Shown: one piece after another, positions 51,089 to 60,649 of the stretch
How positions within the stretch are numbered: position 1 is the stretch's first letter
How the letters are laid out: every line of letters begins with the position of its first letter
Source: JAGOPY01 sp964619555
Lineage (GTDB): Bacteria > Bacteroidota > Bacteroidia > Bacteroidales > JAGOPY01
DNA length: 64,000 bases
Reading direction: 5' to 3'
Assembly (NCBI GenBank): GCA_964619555.1
Contig: CAZUDV010000009.1
Location: 62,001-126,000, forward strand
Notes under the pieces: model-generated
The model's input: only the letters and a program-made list of their open reading frames with translations
Told to the model about the DNA's origin: nothing
Databases searched by the model: none
Position numbers and translations under genes: made by a program

Positions 51089-52870
51089 ATGACCCTCGAT
51101 CTGGCCATAGTCGCGATTGTCTTGATTTTCATTGTTGTTTCCCTTTACCTGGAACTGATTGGACCGGCTTTCACTTTTCTGATAGGAGTGATCGTTTTGG
51201 GAATATTCCAGATCCTGACACCGAGGGAGATCCTGAATGGTTTCGGAAATGAGCAGGTTGCGGTCATATTGATGTTGTTGTTACTGGGCGACACGATCCG
51301 AAAATCGGATCTTCTGGACAGGGGACTTGACCGGATTTTCAGCCGGACAAAGAGCTACAAGGGTTTTTTATCCCGCATGACCGCAACAGTCGGTTCCATT
51401 TCACCGTTCATGAACGATACCCCGCTGGTCGCCCTGATGATGCCCTATGTTCACAGCTGGAGCAAACGGAATAACATTAAGCCCTCCAAACTGCTGATTC
51501 CCCTCTCTTATGCCGCGATCCTGGGAGGATGCGTCACGCTCATCGGGACCTCTACAAATTTGATAGTCAGTGGTATGGTCAATGATCAGCAAATCATCCC
51601 TGGGCTGGATCCCATCAGGCTTTTCGATTTCTCGGTTGCCGGCCTGCCCATGTTGATCCTAGGGGTTACCTATCTTATATTATTCAGCAACAGGCTATTA
51701 CCAGACAGGGAGGATGCAATGGCCAATTTTTCCGAGCAATCGCGGGAATATCTTGTGGAAGCGGAGATCCGTCCGAAATCGGAAATGATCGGGAAAACGG
51801 TTGAACAGGCCAGTCTCAGGAACCTTCCGGGTTTGTACCTGGTGGAGATCAATCGTGGAGACGAGCACTGGCCGGCGATTTCACCGAATTTCATTCTCCA
51901 GGAGGGAGATTTGCTCGTATTTGCCGGCGATACCGCTACAATAGCTGAAATGGTCAACTCAAACCAGGGCCTTACCCTGAAGCAGGTCGGGATGTATCGA
52001 AAAAAAAGCCGGACAGAGGTAGTGGAACTCGTGGTTTCGCAGAATGCCACCCTGGTAAATAAGACCGTCAAAGAGGCCAATTTCAGGAATTTGTTCGACG
52101 GAGCCATCCTGGCGGTGCATCGGAACGGGGAAAGGATACCGGGAAAAATCGGGAATGTGAAGCTCAAATCAGGAGATGTGTTACTTGTCCTGGCGGGGGA
52201 TGACTTCAATGACCGGTCAAGGGCCAGCAATGAATTTTATTTGCTATCGAGGGTGGCAGAATTCAGCAATATGAAATGGTACCAGAACCTGGTATTGTTC
52301 GGAGGAGCAGCCGCTGCCATCGCTTCTTCCGCACTCGGATTCATCTCCCTTTTCATGGCTCTGCTTATCCTTATGATCCTGATCCTGGCCATGAAGATCA
52401 CAACTCCGAAAGAATTGCCCAAAAGCATCGACTATAACCTGGCCATCATCATCGTCCTGGCCATGGCACTTGGAACAGCCATGACCAAAACCGGCATGGC
52501 TGATATCATTGCTCACTTCTTTGTGGATGCCCTGAAACCTTTTGGGGCAGTCGGACTATTGGCAGGGATCTTTTTGGTGACCAACCTGCTGGCCTCCTAC
52601 ATCACCGTAAAAGCCGCAGTTGCGCTGATCTTTCCGATCTCGGTGACGGCCGCCCTGCAACTTGGATTGCCCACAACGCCTTTTGTACTGATCGTGGCGC
52701 ATGGAGCCGCCGCTAATTTTATCACCCCGATGGGTTTCCAGACCAACCTGATGGTTTATGGCCCGGGAGGATATAATTTCAGGGATTACATAAAGATCGG
52801 GTGGCCGATCTCCGCGATGTACTGGATCGTCAGTGTTTTTGCGTTGAGCTGGTGGTGGGGCCTTTTATAA
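51089..52870 (+). CDS. SLC13-family (sulfate/dicarboxylate-type) permease with two RCK_C domains
   Basis: The 593-aa transporter has an N-terminal membrane half with the SLC13/DASS substrate motifs FMNDTPLVALMMP and LIGTSTNLIVSG, two soluble RCK_C/TrkA_C domains (about 215-295 and 305-380, each with GDLLVFAGD or GDVLLVLAGDD), and a C-terminal membrane half with VTNLLASYITVKAAVALIFPI and NFITPMGFQTNLMV. This is the CysP/SLT-type layout of sodium-coupled sulfate uptake. It is divergent from cysC, which supports sulfate as the substrate. Confidence 0.9.
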   Translation: MTLDLAIVAIVLIFIVVSLYLELIGPAFTFLIGVIVLGIFQILTPREILNGFGNEQVAVILMLLLLGDTIRKSDLLDRGLDRIFSRTKSYKGFLSRMTATVGSISPFMNDTPLVALMMPYVHSWSKRNNIKPSKLLIPLSYAAILGGCVTLIGTSTNLIVSGMVNDQQIIPGLDPIRLFDFSVAGLPMLILGVTYLILFSNRLLPDREDAMANFSEQSREYLVEAEIRPKSEMIGKTVEQASLRNLPGLYLVEINRGDEHWPAISPNFILQEGDLLVFAGDTATIAEMVNSNQGLTLKQVGMYRKKSRTEVVELVVSQNATLVNKTVKEANFRNLFDGAILAVHRNGERIPGKIGNVKLKSGDVLLVLAGDDFNDRSRASNEFYLLSRVAEFSNMKWYQNLVLFGGAAAAIASSALGFISLFMALLILMILILAMKITTPKELPKSIDYNLAIIIVLAMALGTAMTKTGMADIIAHFFVDALKPFGAVGLLAGIFLVTNLLASYITVKAAVALIFPISVTAALQLGLPTTPFVLIVAHGAAANFITPMGFQTNLMVYGPGGYNFRDYIKIGWPISAMYWIVSVFALSWWWGLL

Positions 52871-52921
52871 GAGTGCCTGAAGTTGAGTGGCTGGTGTTGA
52901 ATAATTAGTTGGTTCTTATGA

Positions 52922-55417
52922 TCAGGCTTTCTTAAAGATCCGCTTCATGGCAGATTCCTTGTCTTTCTCCTTGTCATCGGAGTAATAGCCATAACCATAG
53001 CCATAACCGTATCCATAACCATAACCGTATCCGTAACCATAACCATATCCGTATCCGTAGCCGTAGCCATATCCGTAGGAACCCTTGGTCAGTTTGACAT
53101 CATTGATCAGGATATGCACATTGGGTATTTTCCTTTGCTCAATATCCTTGATGATTGAGGCGAATACTTTCTTCAGCGTATAATTTTGCCTTACGGCGAA
53201 CAGATTGGCATCCGTATATTTCATAAGGAGAAAGGCATCGGTGACCAATCCGACCGGAGGAGTGTCGATGATGATAAAATCATAATCTTCCTTCAGGCGC
53301 CGGAACAGTTCATCGGTCCTTTCCGAAGCAATGAGCTCGGAAGGGTTGGGTGGAACAGGCCCGGCCATGATAATATCCAGGTTACTGATCATACTGTGCT
53401 GGATGATATCTTCGTAAGAGCTTTTATTGATGAGGTAGGAGCTGATCCCTTCGGTATTGGACAGACCGAAATCCTGGTAGATTTTAGGCTTCCTGAGGTC
53501 AAAACCCATCAGCATCGTCTTCTTGTTGTACAAGGCGAAGATCGAAGCCAGGTTGATGGATACGAAGGTCTTGCCGGCACTCACCATATCGGATGTCACG
53601 AGGATGGTCATCTTGGGTTTGCCTTTGGCGACGAACTGCAGGTTTGTCCGGATGGACCGGAACGATTCAGCAATGGAGGACTTGGGGGATTCGGCCACCA
53701 CGATCGTATTGAGCCGGTTGCTGTGGATCACATGACCGATAATGGGAATAGAAGTGATTTTTTCGATGTCGCCCCGTTCGATTATCTTATCGTTCAGGTA
53801 ATCTTTACCTAAGACGTAAAGCACCGGCAGGATGAGACCCAGGATAACCGCGATGACATAATTCAGACTTTTTTTAGGGTAGACGGGGGATGCATCCAGA
53901 ATACGCGCCGGATCGACCACTTCATTGTCGGAAACATTGGAGGCTTTTGTGATCTGGGCTTCGGCCCTGCGCTGCTGCAGAAAGTTGTAGATATTGTCGC
54001 TGAGGGTGAACTTGCGGGTGATCCCCAGCAGTTCTCTCTGGGTTTTGGGGATATTGGTCATCTGGTTTGTCAGGACCTGGATCCGGGAGTTTATTTCCTT
54101 CAGGGAGAGGTCGGAATTCTTGACAATATTGGTGATATTTTCCAGGAGGGCATCCTTTGTATTTTCGATACGGAGATCCAGGGCAACCACGGTCGGATTT
54201 TTCTCCGTGGAGGTCAGCATGGCTTCTGACCTTTCATTGTAAAGGGTGGAGAGTTCCTGGATCAGGCTGGTGGTCAGCGGGTCTTCGATGCCCATAGCCG
54301 ATGGAACGATAAGTCCTTGTTGCACGTCTTTATTGGTTTCAACGTACTTTTTCAGGGACTTGTAATACATGTTCTTGATTTTCAGGTCGGCCTGCTGCGT
54401 TTCCAGTTGTTTCATGTAATCCACGGCCTGCTGCGACTGAAAGTCAATATCCATCACCACGTTCTGGCTCCGGAAATCCTGTAGCTCCAATTCAGCGTAA
54501 TTCAAAGAATCGGTGATGTCCATCAATTGTTCGTCAATAAAACGGATGGTGTTGATGGCGGTCCGGTTCTTTTTCTCCAGTCCCTGGGACAAGTATTCGC
54601 GGGAAAGGGTATTCAGGAATGCAACCGCTTTGGCTTCATTGAATCCGCGCAGCGATAATTTTAAGATCGACGCTTCCTTATTGATAGGTTCGATTTTTAT
54701 TCCCTGGTACCTGGTCACTAGGGATTTCAGATCTTTAAAAACGAATTTCTGGCTTTTGGAGGCTGTTTTACCGGAAGTTTCATATTTATTCAGTACCAGC
54801 TGGAAACTGTAATTAGGGCTTTCCAGTTTTTCCCCGAAATAAAGGGTATCGCTCAGTTTGATGAGCAAAGCCTTGTCAGGCCATTCCTTGTAGGTTCCAT
54901 AATCGTAGAGAGTTACGTTCTCGGATTCCAGTTGGATGAAATATTTCGAAGTGGACAGTATCCTTACAGAAAACTCGACATTGACCGGCTGAAGGTGACC
55001 GGTATCGAATACCACAGTAAAAGGATTATCTCCATAGAGTTCATTCTGGATGAAATTTTCCTCCTCAAAATAAGAAACGAAGAAATCCAGGTTTTTAATG
55101 GTTCTCTCGGTCAGGGAATAAGAGCTGAGCACCCCGATCTCGTTCTCGATATTCTGTTGGATATTCCGAAAACCAAGGCCTATAAGTTGTTGAGGATCAA
55201 TTTCATTGCTTCGGTCGGATTTGATCATGACCGTAGTGGTCACTTCATAGACCGGCTTGGTGTATTTGTTAAACAGGAATGCGATGATAAGGGCAACGAT
55301 AATGGTCAGTACGAAAAAATACCAGTGACGGTAAAGTTTGAAGAAGAAGGCCTTGTAATCAAAACCCTCCTCGTGCTGCCCCAGGGGCTGATGATTGCGG
55401 TTCAGTTCGTTATCCAC
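52922..55417 (-). CDS. Wzc-type polysaccharide copolymerase / BY tyrosine kinase with Tyr-Gly tail
   Basis: The 831-aa protein has an N-terminal Wzz domain flanked by transmembrane helices (about 37-52, HWYFFVLTIIVALIIAFLF, and about 520-540), coiled coils between, and a C-terminal BY-kinase domain: Walker A TSDMVSAGKTFVSINLA, Walker A' MGFDLRKPK and Walker B FIIIDTPPVGLV. Residues about 781-812 are (Tyr-Gly)15 followed by YYS. BY kinases autophosphorylate a C-terminal tyrosine cluster to control polymer length and export. The tail here is unusually regular. It starts 8 bp before the Wza-like stop, the two being co-directional. Confidence 0.93.
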   Translation of the reverse strand: MDNELNRNHQPLGQHEEGFDYKAFFFKLYRHWYFFVLTIIVALIIAFLFNKYTKPVYEVTTTVMIKSDRSNEIDPQQLIGLGFRNIQQNIENEIGVLSSYSLTERTIKNLDFFVSYFEEENFIQNELYGDNPFTVVFDTGHLQPVNVEFSVRILSTSKYFIQLESENVTLYDYGTYKEWPDKALLIKLSDTLYFGEKLESPNYSFQLVLNKYETSGKTASKSQKFVFKDLKSLVTRYQGIKIEPINKEASILKLSLRGFNEAKAVAFLNTLSREYLSQGLEKKNRTAINTIRFIDEQLMDITDSLNYAELELQDFRSQNVVMDIDFQSQQAVDYMKQLETQQADLKIKNMYYKSLKKYVETNKDVQQGLIVPSAMGIEDPLTTSLIQELSTLYNERSEAMLTSTEKNPTVVALDLRIENTKDALLENITNIVKNSDLSLKEINSRIQVLTNQMTNIPKTQRELLGITRKFTLSDNIYNFLQQRRAEAQITKASNVSDNEVVDPARILDASPVYPKKSLNYVIAVILGLILPVLYVLGKDYLNDKIIERGDIEKITSIPIIGHVIHSNRLNTIVVAESPKSSIAESFRSIRTNLQFVAKGKPKMTILVTSDMVSAGKTFVSINLASIFALYNKKTMLMGFDLRKPKIYQDFGLSNTEGISSYLINKSSYEDIIQHSMISNLDIIMAGPVPPNPSELIASERTDELFRRLKEDYDFIIIDTPPVGLVTDAFLLMKYTDANLFAVRQNYTLKKVFASIIKDIEQRKIPNVHILINDVKLTKGSYGYGYGYGYGYGYGYGYGYGYGYGYGYGYGYYSDDKEKDKESAMKRIFKKA
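52982..53071. repeat. Hexamer microsatellite encoding the (Tyr-Gly)15 tail
   Basis: Fifteen tandem hexamers of the type (A/G)TANCC (CCATAA, CCGTAT, CCATAT on the plus strand) code for YG units. Codons vary between TAT and TAC and between GGC, GGT and GGA, so selection seems to act on the peptide and not only on the DNA repeat. Confidence 0.9.
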
Positions 55418-55425
55418 TTATCAGA

Positions 55426-56211
55426 TTATTTGGTGAAATATTCGATCATTAACAGGGTCGTCGTTATTGTGCTGAAAATCAATAAATACGGGAATTCCTT
55501 AAAAGCAAACTGCTTGCCCCTCACCGGTTCTACATAGACCAGGTCATTGGGCATCAGGTAGTAGAGATCGGATTCCAGGATGCTTTTATCATTCAGATTA
55601 ATCCGGTAGGCTTTGGATCCCGTATCCGTTTGCCGGACCAGGAGGACATGGTTTTTCTTGGCAAAATCGGTCATATCACCGGCCATGGAAATGGCTTCAA
55701 AAATGTTGATATTGTCCTGGTAGACCACATATTTACCGGGCTGGTTGAATTCCCCGAACATGGAGATCCTGAAATTGGCCAGTTTCACAATGACGATCGT
55801 ATTTTTAACATATTCGTTGACCCGATCCTGTAAGTTCTGCCGGATTTCATCCACCGTGAGATTATTGACCGTGATCTTTCCGATGAGGGGAAACTCGATG
55901 AATCCGGAATCGCTGACGGTGAAACTGTTCAAATATATGGCAGCTTCTGTGTAGTAGTTATTGTAATCGTCATCCTGGCTGAATGAATTGGTTTTTTCAT
56001 CCAGGCTGTTTACCTTGATGTACAGGTTATCACCGGGATGGATTTTATAATCGATTCCCTTATCATTCTTAAAATCCATTTTTTCTGTTTTTTTATCTTC
56101 CTGTTCCTGCAGGTACCGGATCCTTTTCATGGGGACGCAGGATGACAGAGACAAAGCTGCCAGAAGCATGATCAGAGCGGCCTTTGAAAACAGGCCCCTG
56201 GTATTTTTCAT
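55426..56211 (-). CDS. Polysaccharide export outer-membrane lipoprotein (Wza-like)
   Basis: The 261-aa lipoprotein starts at ATG 56211 with a signal and lipobox ending LSLSSC (Cys25). The body has the Poly_export / SLBB pattern: IHPGDNLYIKVNSLDE, FIEFPLIGKITVNNLTVDEIRQNLQDRV and the SLBB motif GEFNQPGKYVVYQDNINIFEAISMAGDMTDFAKKNHVLLVRQ, then a C-terminal hydrophobic helix. It forms the outer-membrane channel for the polymer with the downstream Wzc. A good promoter precedes it at 56255-56285. Confidence 0.92.
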   Translation of the reverse strand: MKNTRGLFSKAALIMLLAALSLSSCVPMKRIRYLQEQEDKKTEKMDFKNDKGIDYKIHPGDNLYIKVNSLDEKTNSFSQDDDYNNYYTEAAIYLNSFTVSDSGFIEFPLIGKITVNNLTVDEIRQNLQDRVNEYVKNTIVIVKLANFRISMFGEFNQPGKYVVYQDNINIFEAISMAGDMTDFAKKNHVLLVRQTDTGSKAYRINLNDKSILESDLYYLMPNDLVYVEPVRGKQFAFKEFPYLLIFSTITTTLLMIEYFTK

Positions 56212-56254
56212 ATTTATCAATATCATCAGAAGAATATTATTTGGCAGATAGTTA

Positions 56255-56285
56255 CAAAAGTAAAAGTTTGCAAAAATAGCAAAAA
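56255..56285 (-). promoter_or_regulatory. Bacteroidota-type promoter for wza-wzc
   Basis: On the minus strand TTG (within TTTTTG, 56285-56280) is followed by 17 nt and TACTTTTG (56262-56255), then 43 nt to the wza ATG. Both the -33 and -7 elements match the Bacteroidota consensus. Confidence 0.6.
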
Positions 56286-56288
56286 TTC

Positions 56289-57464
56289 CTACATCAGTTT
56301 CTGATAAGTTTGCCACCAGCGGTCAGGCAGTACATTCTGGCAGGCTGTCTGGTAGTCCTGGTAGGAACAGGGAACCAGGTGGTGGCGTTCGTAACGGCTC
56401 GGATGTTTACCGCGGATCGGGACTTCCATCCACCATCTTTCCGTTTTGCTGCTCTTGTAAAAGATCACTTCGTCTTTGAAGTCCTTCAGGGTTACGGTGA
56501 ATTTCACCATGTCTTTCTTTTTATCGGGGGGAAATTCACCTTTCCGGTTGCAGAAACCGTCGATGAAGTACCAGAGCATCTGGCTGATGAGCTGGGCGGT
56601 TTGTCCGTGCCGGTCGTATTTCGGGTTGTATTCATAGAAACCGATGGAGGATAGCTTGTCGCTCAATCCCGCATAGCGCATGATCTGGCACATCTCTTCC
56701 CCATAAAAGCCATGCGGGGATGCGTTTTCATTGCCCGGGGCATCGGACATCCTCACGGCAGATATGTCCACGCTGATCATATCGGCATTGCGCACCATCG
56801 GTTCCACTTCTTCCATGTCGGCCCTGACCATTCCGAGCCGGTACGTGTCGAAGAACAGATTTTTCATCAGGGTAATGGCCTGCTGGTCGACAAAATAGGT
56901 CTGATAGCCGAGGTTGGTGTAATTGAACAGGAAATTTGGCTGCTGAAGGATGATATGGCTCATGTAGGAGCGCGAATCCAGTATTTCGCCGGAGTGGCCC
57001 AGGTCGAACTGCGGGTCGATGGCCGCGATGTTGATGATCCGGCTGATCTTTTCATATGCCTTGTACTGGCAAAAAGTCAGGTCCTGGCCTCCTCCGAGGA
57101 TAACCGGAACGATGTTCCTGTCCAGCAACTCCGCGAGGACTGAGGTCAGGGCAAAGTAGGTGTCCTCGATCGTATGACCCTGGATGATGTTACCCAGGTC
57201 GATAATATTGGATTTGAAGCTGCCTTCGAACAACTGGTAGAATTCATGGCGGATCAGGTCCGGGGCCTGCCCACAGCCACTGTTCCGCACCGATGACCGG
57301 TCTTCCGAAACGCCTATGATCGCTATTTCGGCATGGTCGAGCGAAGGGAAATCCCCGGGAAGGGTATAAGCCCTGACCACATCGCCCATGAGTTTCCGTT
57401 TGGTTTTCTCCGCGGGATGGTATTCTTCCAGATCAATGGTTTCAAAAAAGATAGAAATGTCCAT
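56289..57464 (-). CDS. Ureohydrolase (arginase/formimidoylglutamase-like) fold protein with altered metal ligands
   Basis: The 391-aa protein has the arginase-family topology (ILGGGQDLTFCQY, IAAIDPQFDLGH, SVDISAVRMSDAPG). However, the binuclear manganese ligands are changed: the GGxH histidine is Gln127, the DAHxD motif is DPQFD (150-154), and the DxD pair is D-I-S (233-235). Normal enzyme chemistry is therefore doubtful. The C-terminal ~100 residues (KDEVIFYKSSKTERWWMEVP ... HLVPCSYQDYQTACQNVLPDRWWQTYQKLM) are an extra region. It is between topA and wza on the same strand. Confidence 0.72.
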   Translation of the reverse strand: MDISIFFETIDLEEYHPAEKTKRKLMGDVVRAYTLPGDFPSLDHAEIAIIGVSEDRSSVRNSGCGQAPDLIRHEFYQLFEGSFKSNIIDLGNIIQGHTIEDTYFALTSVLAELLDRNIVPVILGGGQDLTFCQYKAYEKISRIINIAAIDPQFDLGHSGEILDSRSYMSHIILQQPNFLFNYTNLGYQTYFVDQQAITLMKNLFFDTYRLGMVRADMEEVEPMVRNADMISVDISAVRMSDAPGNENASPHGFYGEEMCQIMRYAGLSDKLSSIGFYEYNPKYDRHGQTAQLISQMLWYFIDGFCNRKGEFPPDKKKDMVKFTVTLKDFKDEVIFYKSSKTERWWMEVPIRGKHPSRYERHHLVPCSYQDYQTACQNVLPDRWWQTYQKLM

Positions 57465-57482
57465 TCTTTTTCATTGAATGGT

Positions 57483-57490
57483 CAAAAATA
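57483..57490 (-). promoter_or_regulatory. Bacteroidota-type -7 element for the ureohydrolase-like gene
   Basis: TATTTTTG on the minus strand matches TAnnTTTG and lies 18 nt upstream of the ATG at 57464. Confidence 0.45.
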
Positions 57491-57522
57491 CGGGGAATTC
57501 CCAAACGATCAACCGGAAGCCG

Positions 57523-59856
57523 TTACGATTTTTTCCTCCTCGTGCCGGTCTTTTTATTATTGGTCTTTTCCTGGGTAGAGGCAATTTTAAGACAATCCTC
57601 CAGGGTAAGCGTCGCCGGATCCGTTCCCCTCGGAATTTTAAAATTATCCTTATCAATGGAAATATAGGGGCCATATTTTCCATTCAACACCAGGACTTTT
57701 TCATTTTCAGGGAATTGCCTGATAATCTTCTCCTTATCCTGCCTTCGTTTCAATTCGATGAGTTCAATGGCCCTCTCCTGGTGGATCGTTCCCGGATCAT
57801 CTTCACGCGTAAGTGAAAAATACTGGCCGGCGTGTTTGACGTAGGGGCCGAAACGACCGACCGCTACAGTAATCTCCTGGCCTTCAAAAGTACCCAGGGA
57901 CCGTGGAAAATCAAAGAGCTTCAGGGCTTCGGCCAGGGTCAGTGTTTCGATGCTCTGGCCCTTGTTGAGCCCGGCAAACCTGGGTTTTTCATCGCTTTCC
58001 GTTTCCCCGATCTGCACCACCGGACCAAACCGCCCCAGTTTTACGAATACATTCTTTCCCGTTGCCGGGTCAGTTCCCAATAACCTTTCACCGCTGAATT
58101 TACCGGTTTTTTCCACCGTTTCCCTGATCTGTTCATGGAAAGGCCCGTAGAACAGGCGGATCATATCATTCCACACTTTTTTCCCCTGTGCAATTTCATC
58201 GAAATCTTTTTCCACCGTCGCTGTAAACTGGTAATCGATGATATTGATGAAATATTGCATCAGGAAGCGGTTGACCAGGACGCCGAGATCGGTGGGCAGC
58301 AGTTTTCCTTTCTCATACCCTGCCTTTTCGGCCTTCTGCTGCAGGGTGATCCTTCCGTTTTTAAGGGTCAGCAGGTCATAGTTCCGGGTGAAACCTTCTA
58401 CCTCTTTCTTTTCGACATATTCCCTTTTCTGAATAGTGGAAATAGTCGGGGCATAGGTTGACGGACGGCCGATACCCAGTTCTTCCAGCCGTTTCACCAG
58501 GCTGGCTTCGGTATATCTTCGCTGGGGCTGTGTAAACCGTTGTTCTGCTGTCATCTGGACAAAAGCCGGATTATCTCCCACCACAAGCGGCGGCAGGATG
58601 GCACGGCCTTCTTCGTCTCCTTCATCATCAAAGGATTCCCGGTAAACTTTCAGGAACCCGTCGAATTTGATCACCTCGCCCTGGGCAATGAATTCTTCTC
58701 CTGATAAAGTGGACACCCCGATGTTCACGATCGTTTTCTCTGTCAGTGCATCGCTCATCTGGGAGGCGATGGTCCGTTTCCAGATCAGTTCATAAAGCTT
58801 TTTCTGAGGAGCGGACCCGTTGATGGTGATATTGTTGATATAAGTCGGCCGGATAGCTTCATGTGCTTCCTGGGCGCCTTTTGATTTGGTGGTGTACTGC
58901 CGGGTTTTGGAATACTCCGGACCGTAAAGGCTGGTAATTTCTTCCTTTGTTTTGGCCAGGGCCAGTTTTGAGAGGGTAACCGAATCGGTTCGCATGTAAG
59001 TGATGTGCCCTTCCTCATAAAGTTGCTGGGCAATACGCATGGTATTGGCGACGGAGAACCCGAGTTTCCGGCTGGCTTCCTGTTGCAGGGTGGAAGTGGT
59101 GAATGGCGGGGCAGGGGATTTTTTATTGGGCTTAGTCTCCACGGAATTGACCCGGTAGGTGGCGCCGTTGCATTTTTCCAGGAATGCCTGCGCTTCTTCA
59201 CGGGTTTTGAACCTGGCAGGGAAATCGGCTACGAACGAATAGACCTGGCCTTTCTTTTCGATGGTGAAGGAGGCGGTCACCTTGAAGGAGGAAGTGGTCC
59301 GGAAATTCTTGATCTCCTCTTCCCTTTCCACGATGAGCCTGACGGCGACCGATTGCACCCGGCCGGCCGACAATGCCGGTTTTACTTTTTTCCACAGCAG
59401 TGGCGACAATTCGAATCCTACCAGACGGTCCAATACCCGCCTGGCCTGCTGGGCATTCACCAGGTTCCGGTCTATTTGGCGGGGATTTTCGATGGCCTCC
59501 GTAATAGCCGATTTGGTGATCTCATGGAATACGATCCTTCTCGTTTCCGATTCCTTAAGGCCCAGGGCCGTTACGAGGTGCCAGGATATGGCCTCCCCCT
59601 CGCGGTCCTCATCAGTGGCCAGCCAGATCACTTCCGCGTCATGAGCGATCTTTTTCAATTCGGTTACCACTTTCTTTTTTTCGGGGGATATTTCATAGAT
59701 CGGGAGAAATCCCTTTTCTATATCCACGCCCAGGTCCTTTTTAGAAAGGTCCATGACATGGCCAAAGCTGGACCTGACGGTATAGTCCTTCCCTAAAAAC
59801 CTCTCGATGGTTTTGGCTTTGGCCGGTGATTCAACGATTACCAGGTTCTTGATCAT
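57523..59856 (-). CDS. topA: DNA topoisomerase I
   Basis: The 777-aa type IA enzyme relaxes negative supercoils. It starts with a Toprim domain (VIVESPAKAKTIERFLG; acidic TDEDREGEAI at 81-90) and has the active-site Tyr287 in HITYMRTDS. The C-terminus carries three Toprim-C-type repeats (GRFGPVVQIG, GRFGPYVKHA, GKYGPYISID) instead of the tetracysteine zinc fingers of E. coli. Last residues are Lys/Arg-rich (KTNNKKTGTRRKKS). A -7 element is at 59903-59910. Confidence 0.95.
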   Translation of the reverse strand: MIKNLVIVESPAKAKTIERFLGKDYTVRSSFGHVMDLSKKDLGVDIEKGFLPIYEISPEKKKVVTELKKIAHDAEVIWLATDEDREGEAISWHLVTALGLKESETRRIVFHEITKSAITEAIENPRQIDRNLVNAQQARRVLDRLVGFELSPLLWKKVKPALSAGRVQSVAVRLIVEREEEIKNFRTTSSFKVTASFTIEKKGQVYSFVADFPARFKTREEAQAFLEKCNGATYRVNSVETKPNKKSPAPPFTTSTLQQEASRKLGFSVANTMRIAQQLYEEGHITYMRTDSVTLSKLALAKTKEEITSLYGPEYSKTRQYTTKSKGAQEAHEAIRPTYINNITINGSAPQKKLYELIWKRTIASQMSDALTEKTIVNIGVSTLSGEEFIAQGEVIKFDGFLKVYRESFDDEGDEEGRAILPPLVVGDNPAFVQMTAEQRFTQPQRRYTEASLVKRLEELGIGRPSTYAPTISTIQKREYVEKKEVEGFTRNYDLLTLKNGRITLQQKAEKAGYEKGKLLPTDLGVLVNRFLMQYFINIIDYQFTATVEKDFDEIAQGKKVWNDMIRLFYGPFHEQIRETVEKTGKFSGERLLGTDPATGKNVFVKLGRFGPVVQIGETESDEKPRFAGLNKGQSIETLTLAEALKLFDFPRSLGTFEGQEITVAVGRFGPYVKHAGQYFSLTREDDPGTIHQERAIELIELKRRQDKEKIIRQFPENEKVLVLNGKYGPYISIDKDNFKIPRGTDPATLTLEDCLKIASTQEKTNNKKTGTRRKKS

Positions 59857-59902
59857 GGTTTTATTAATTAGCTACTTGCTGTCTGCCTCAAATTTCAGGC
59901 GG

Positions 59903-59910
59903 CAAAAGTA
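59903..59910 (-). promoter_or_regulatory. Bacteroidota-type -7 element for topA
   Basis: TACTTTTG on the minus strand matches TAnnTTTG and lies 46 nt upstream of the ATG at 59856. Confidence 0.45.
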
Positions 59911-59974
59911 CAATATTTCCTATTAATCGGATTTATAGGAAAATATACCCGGTGCTGTTGATAAGTTTTGAGTT

Positions 59975-60646
59975 TTATACGGAAGAAAGCGCTCTCTCCA
60001 ACGAATCGAACTTATGGTGGTAGTCTTCCATGGAGCGGCGGATGATCTCATGCGCCTCCTCTTTTCCGAACGTATGTGTGATCACCACGTTGCTTTCCAG
60101 TCCGGGCAGGTCTTTGTAGGTCAGGAAGTAATGTTTCAGCCTGTCGACCACCAATCCGGGCAGTTCCGAAACATCGTCGATGTGCCCGTAAACCGTGTCG
60201 TTATTGAGAACGGCAATGATCTTATCGTCCGATTCGTCCTTGTCGATCATGCGGAAACCCCCGATGGGCCTGGCTCTAACGATAATATTACCGTGCGAGA
60301 TCTCCTTTTCCGTCAGCACGCAGATATCGATGGGGTCCCCGTCGCCCTTGATATCCTTTCTGCCTGATTTTTCCATGCAATATTCCGCCACTTTTGCCGC
60401 ACTGAAGGTCTGGGGGACAAATCCATAGAGGGCCGGCACCACGTTGGAATATTTCTGCGGCCGGTCGATCTTCAGGTAACCGGTCACTTTGTCGATCTCA
60501 TATTTGACGGTATCGGTGGGAACCATTTCGATAAAGGCGGTGATCAGCACCGGCGCTTCCCTGCCGATGTCAATGCCGTGCCAGGGGTGTGATTTATAAC
60601 GCAGGCCCATCAGCCGGCCTATCGGATCCATCAGGATATTTGACAT
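59975..60646 (-). CDS. ppa: Inorganic pyrophosphatase (family I)
   Basis: The 223-aa enzyme hydrolyses pyrophosphate. The family I signature DGDPIDICV (with the metal-binding aspartates) is at about 101-109, and KYEIDKVTGYLKIDRP and GGFRMIDKDESDDKIIAV are also conserved. It is a little longer than the ~175-aa bacterial norm because of an N-terminal extension (WHGIDIGREAP), as in several Bacteroidota. The start at 60646 is followed upstream by an octamer and a heptamer array with no promoter visible. Confidence 0.94.
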   Translation of the reverse strand: MSNILMDPIGRLMGLRYKSHPWHGIDIGREAPVLITAFIEMVPTDTVKYEIDKVTGYLKIDRPQKYSNVVPALYGFVPQTFSAAKVAEYCMEKSGRKDIKGDGDPIDICVLTEKEISHGNIIVRARPIGGFRMIDKDESDDKIIAVLNNDTVYGHIDDVSELPGLVVDRLKHYFLTYKDLPGLESNVVITHTFGKEEAHEIIRRSMEDYHHKFDSLERALSSV

Positions 60647-60649
60647 GTG

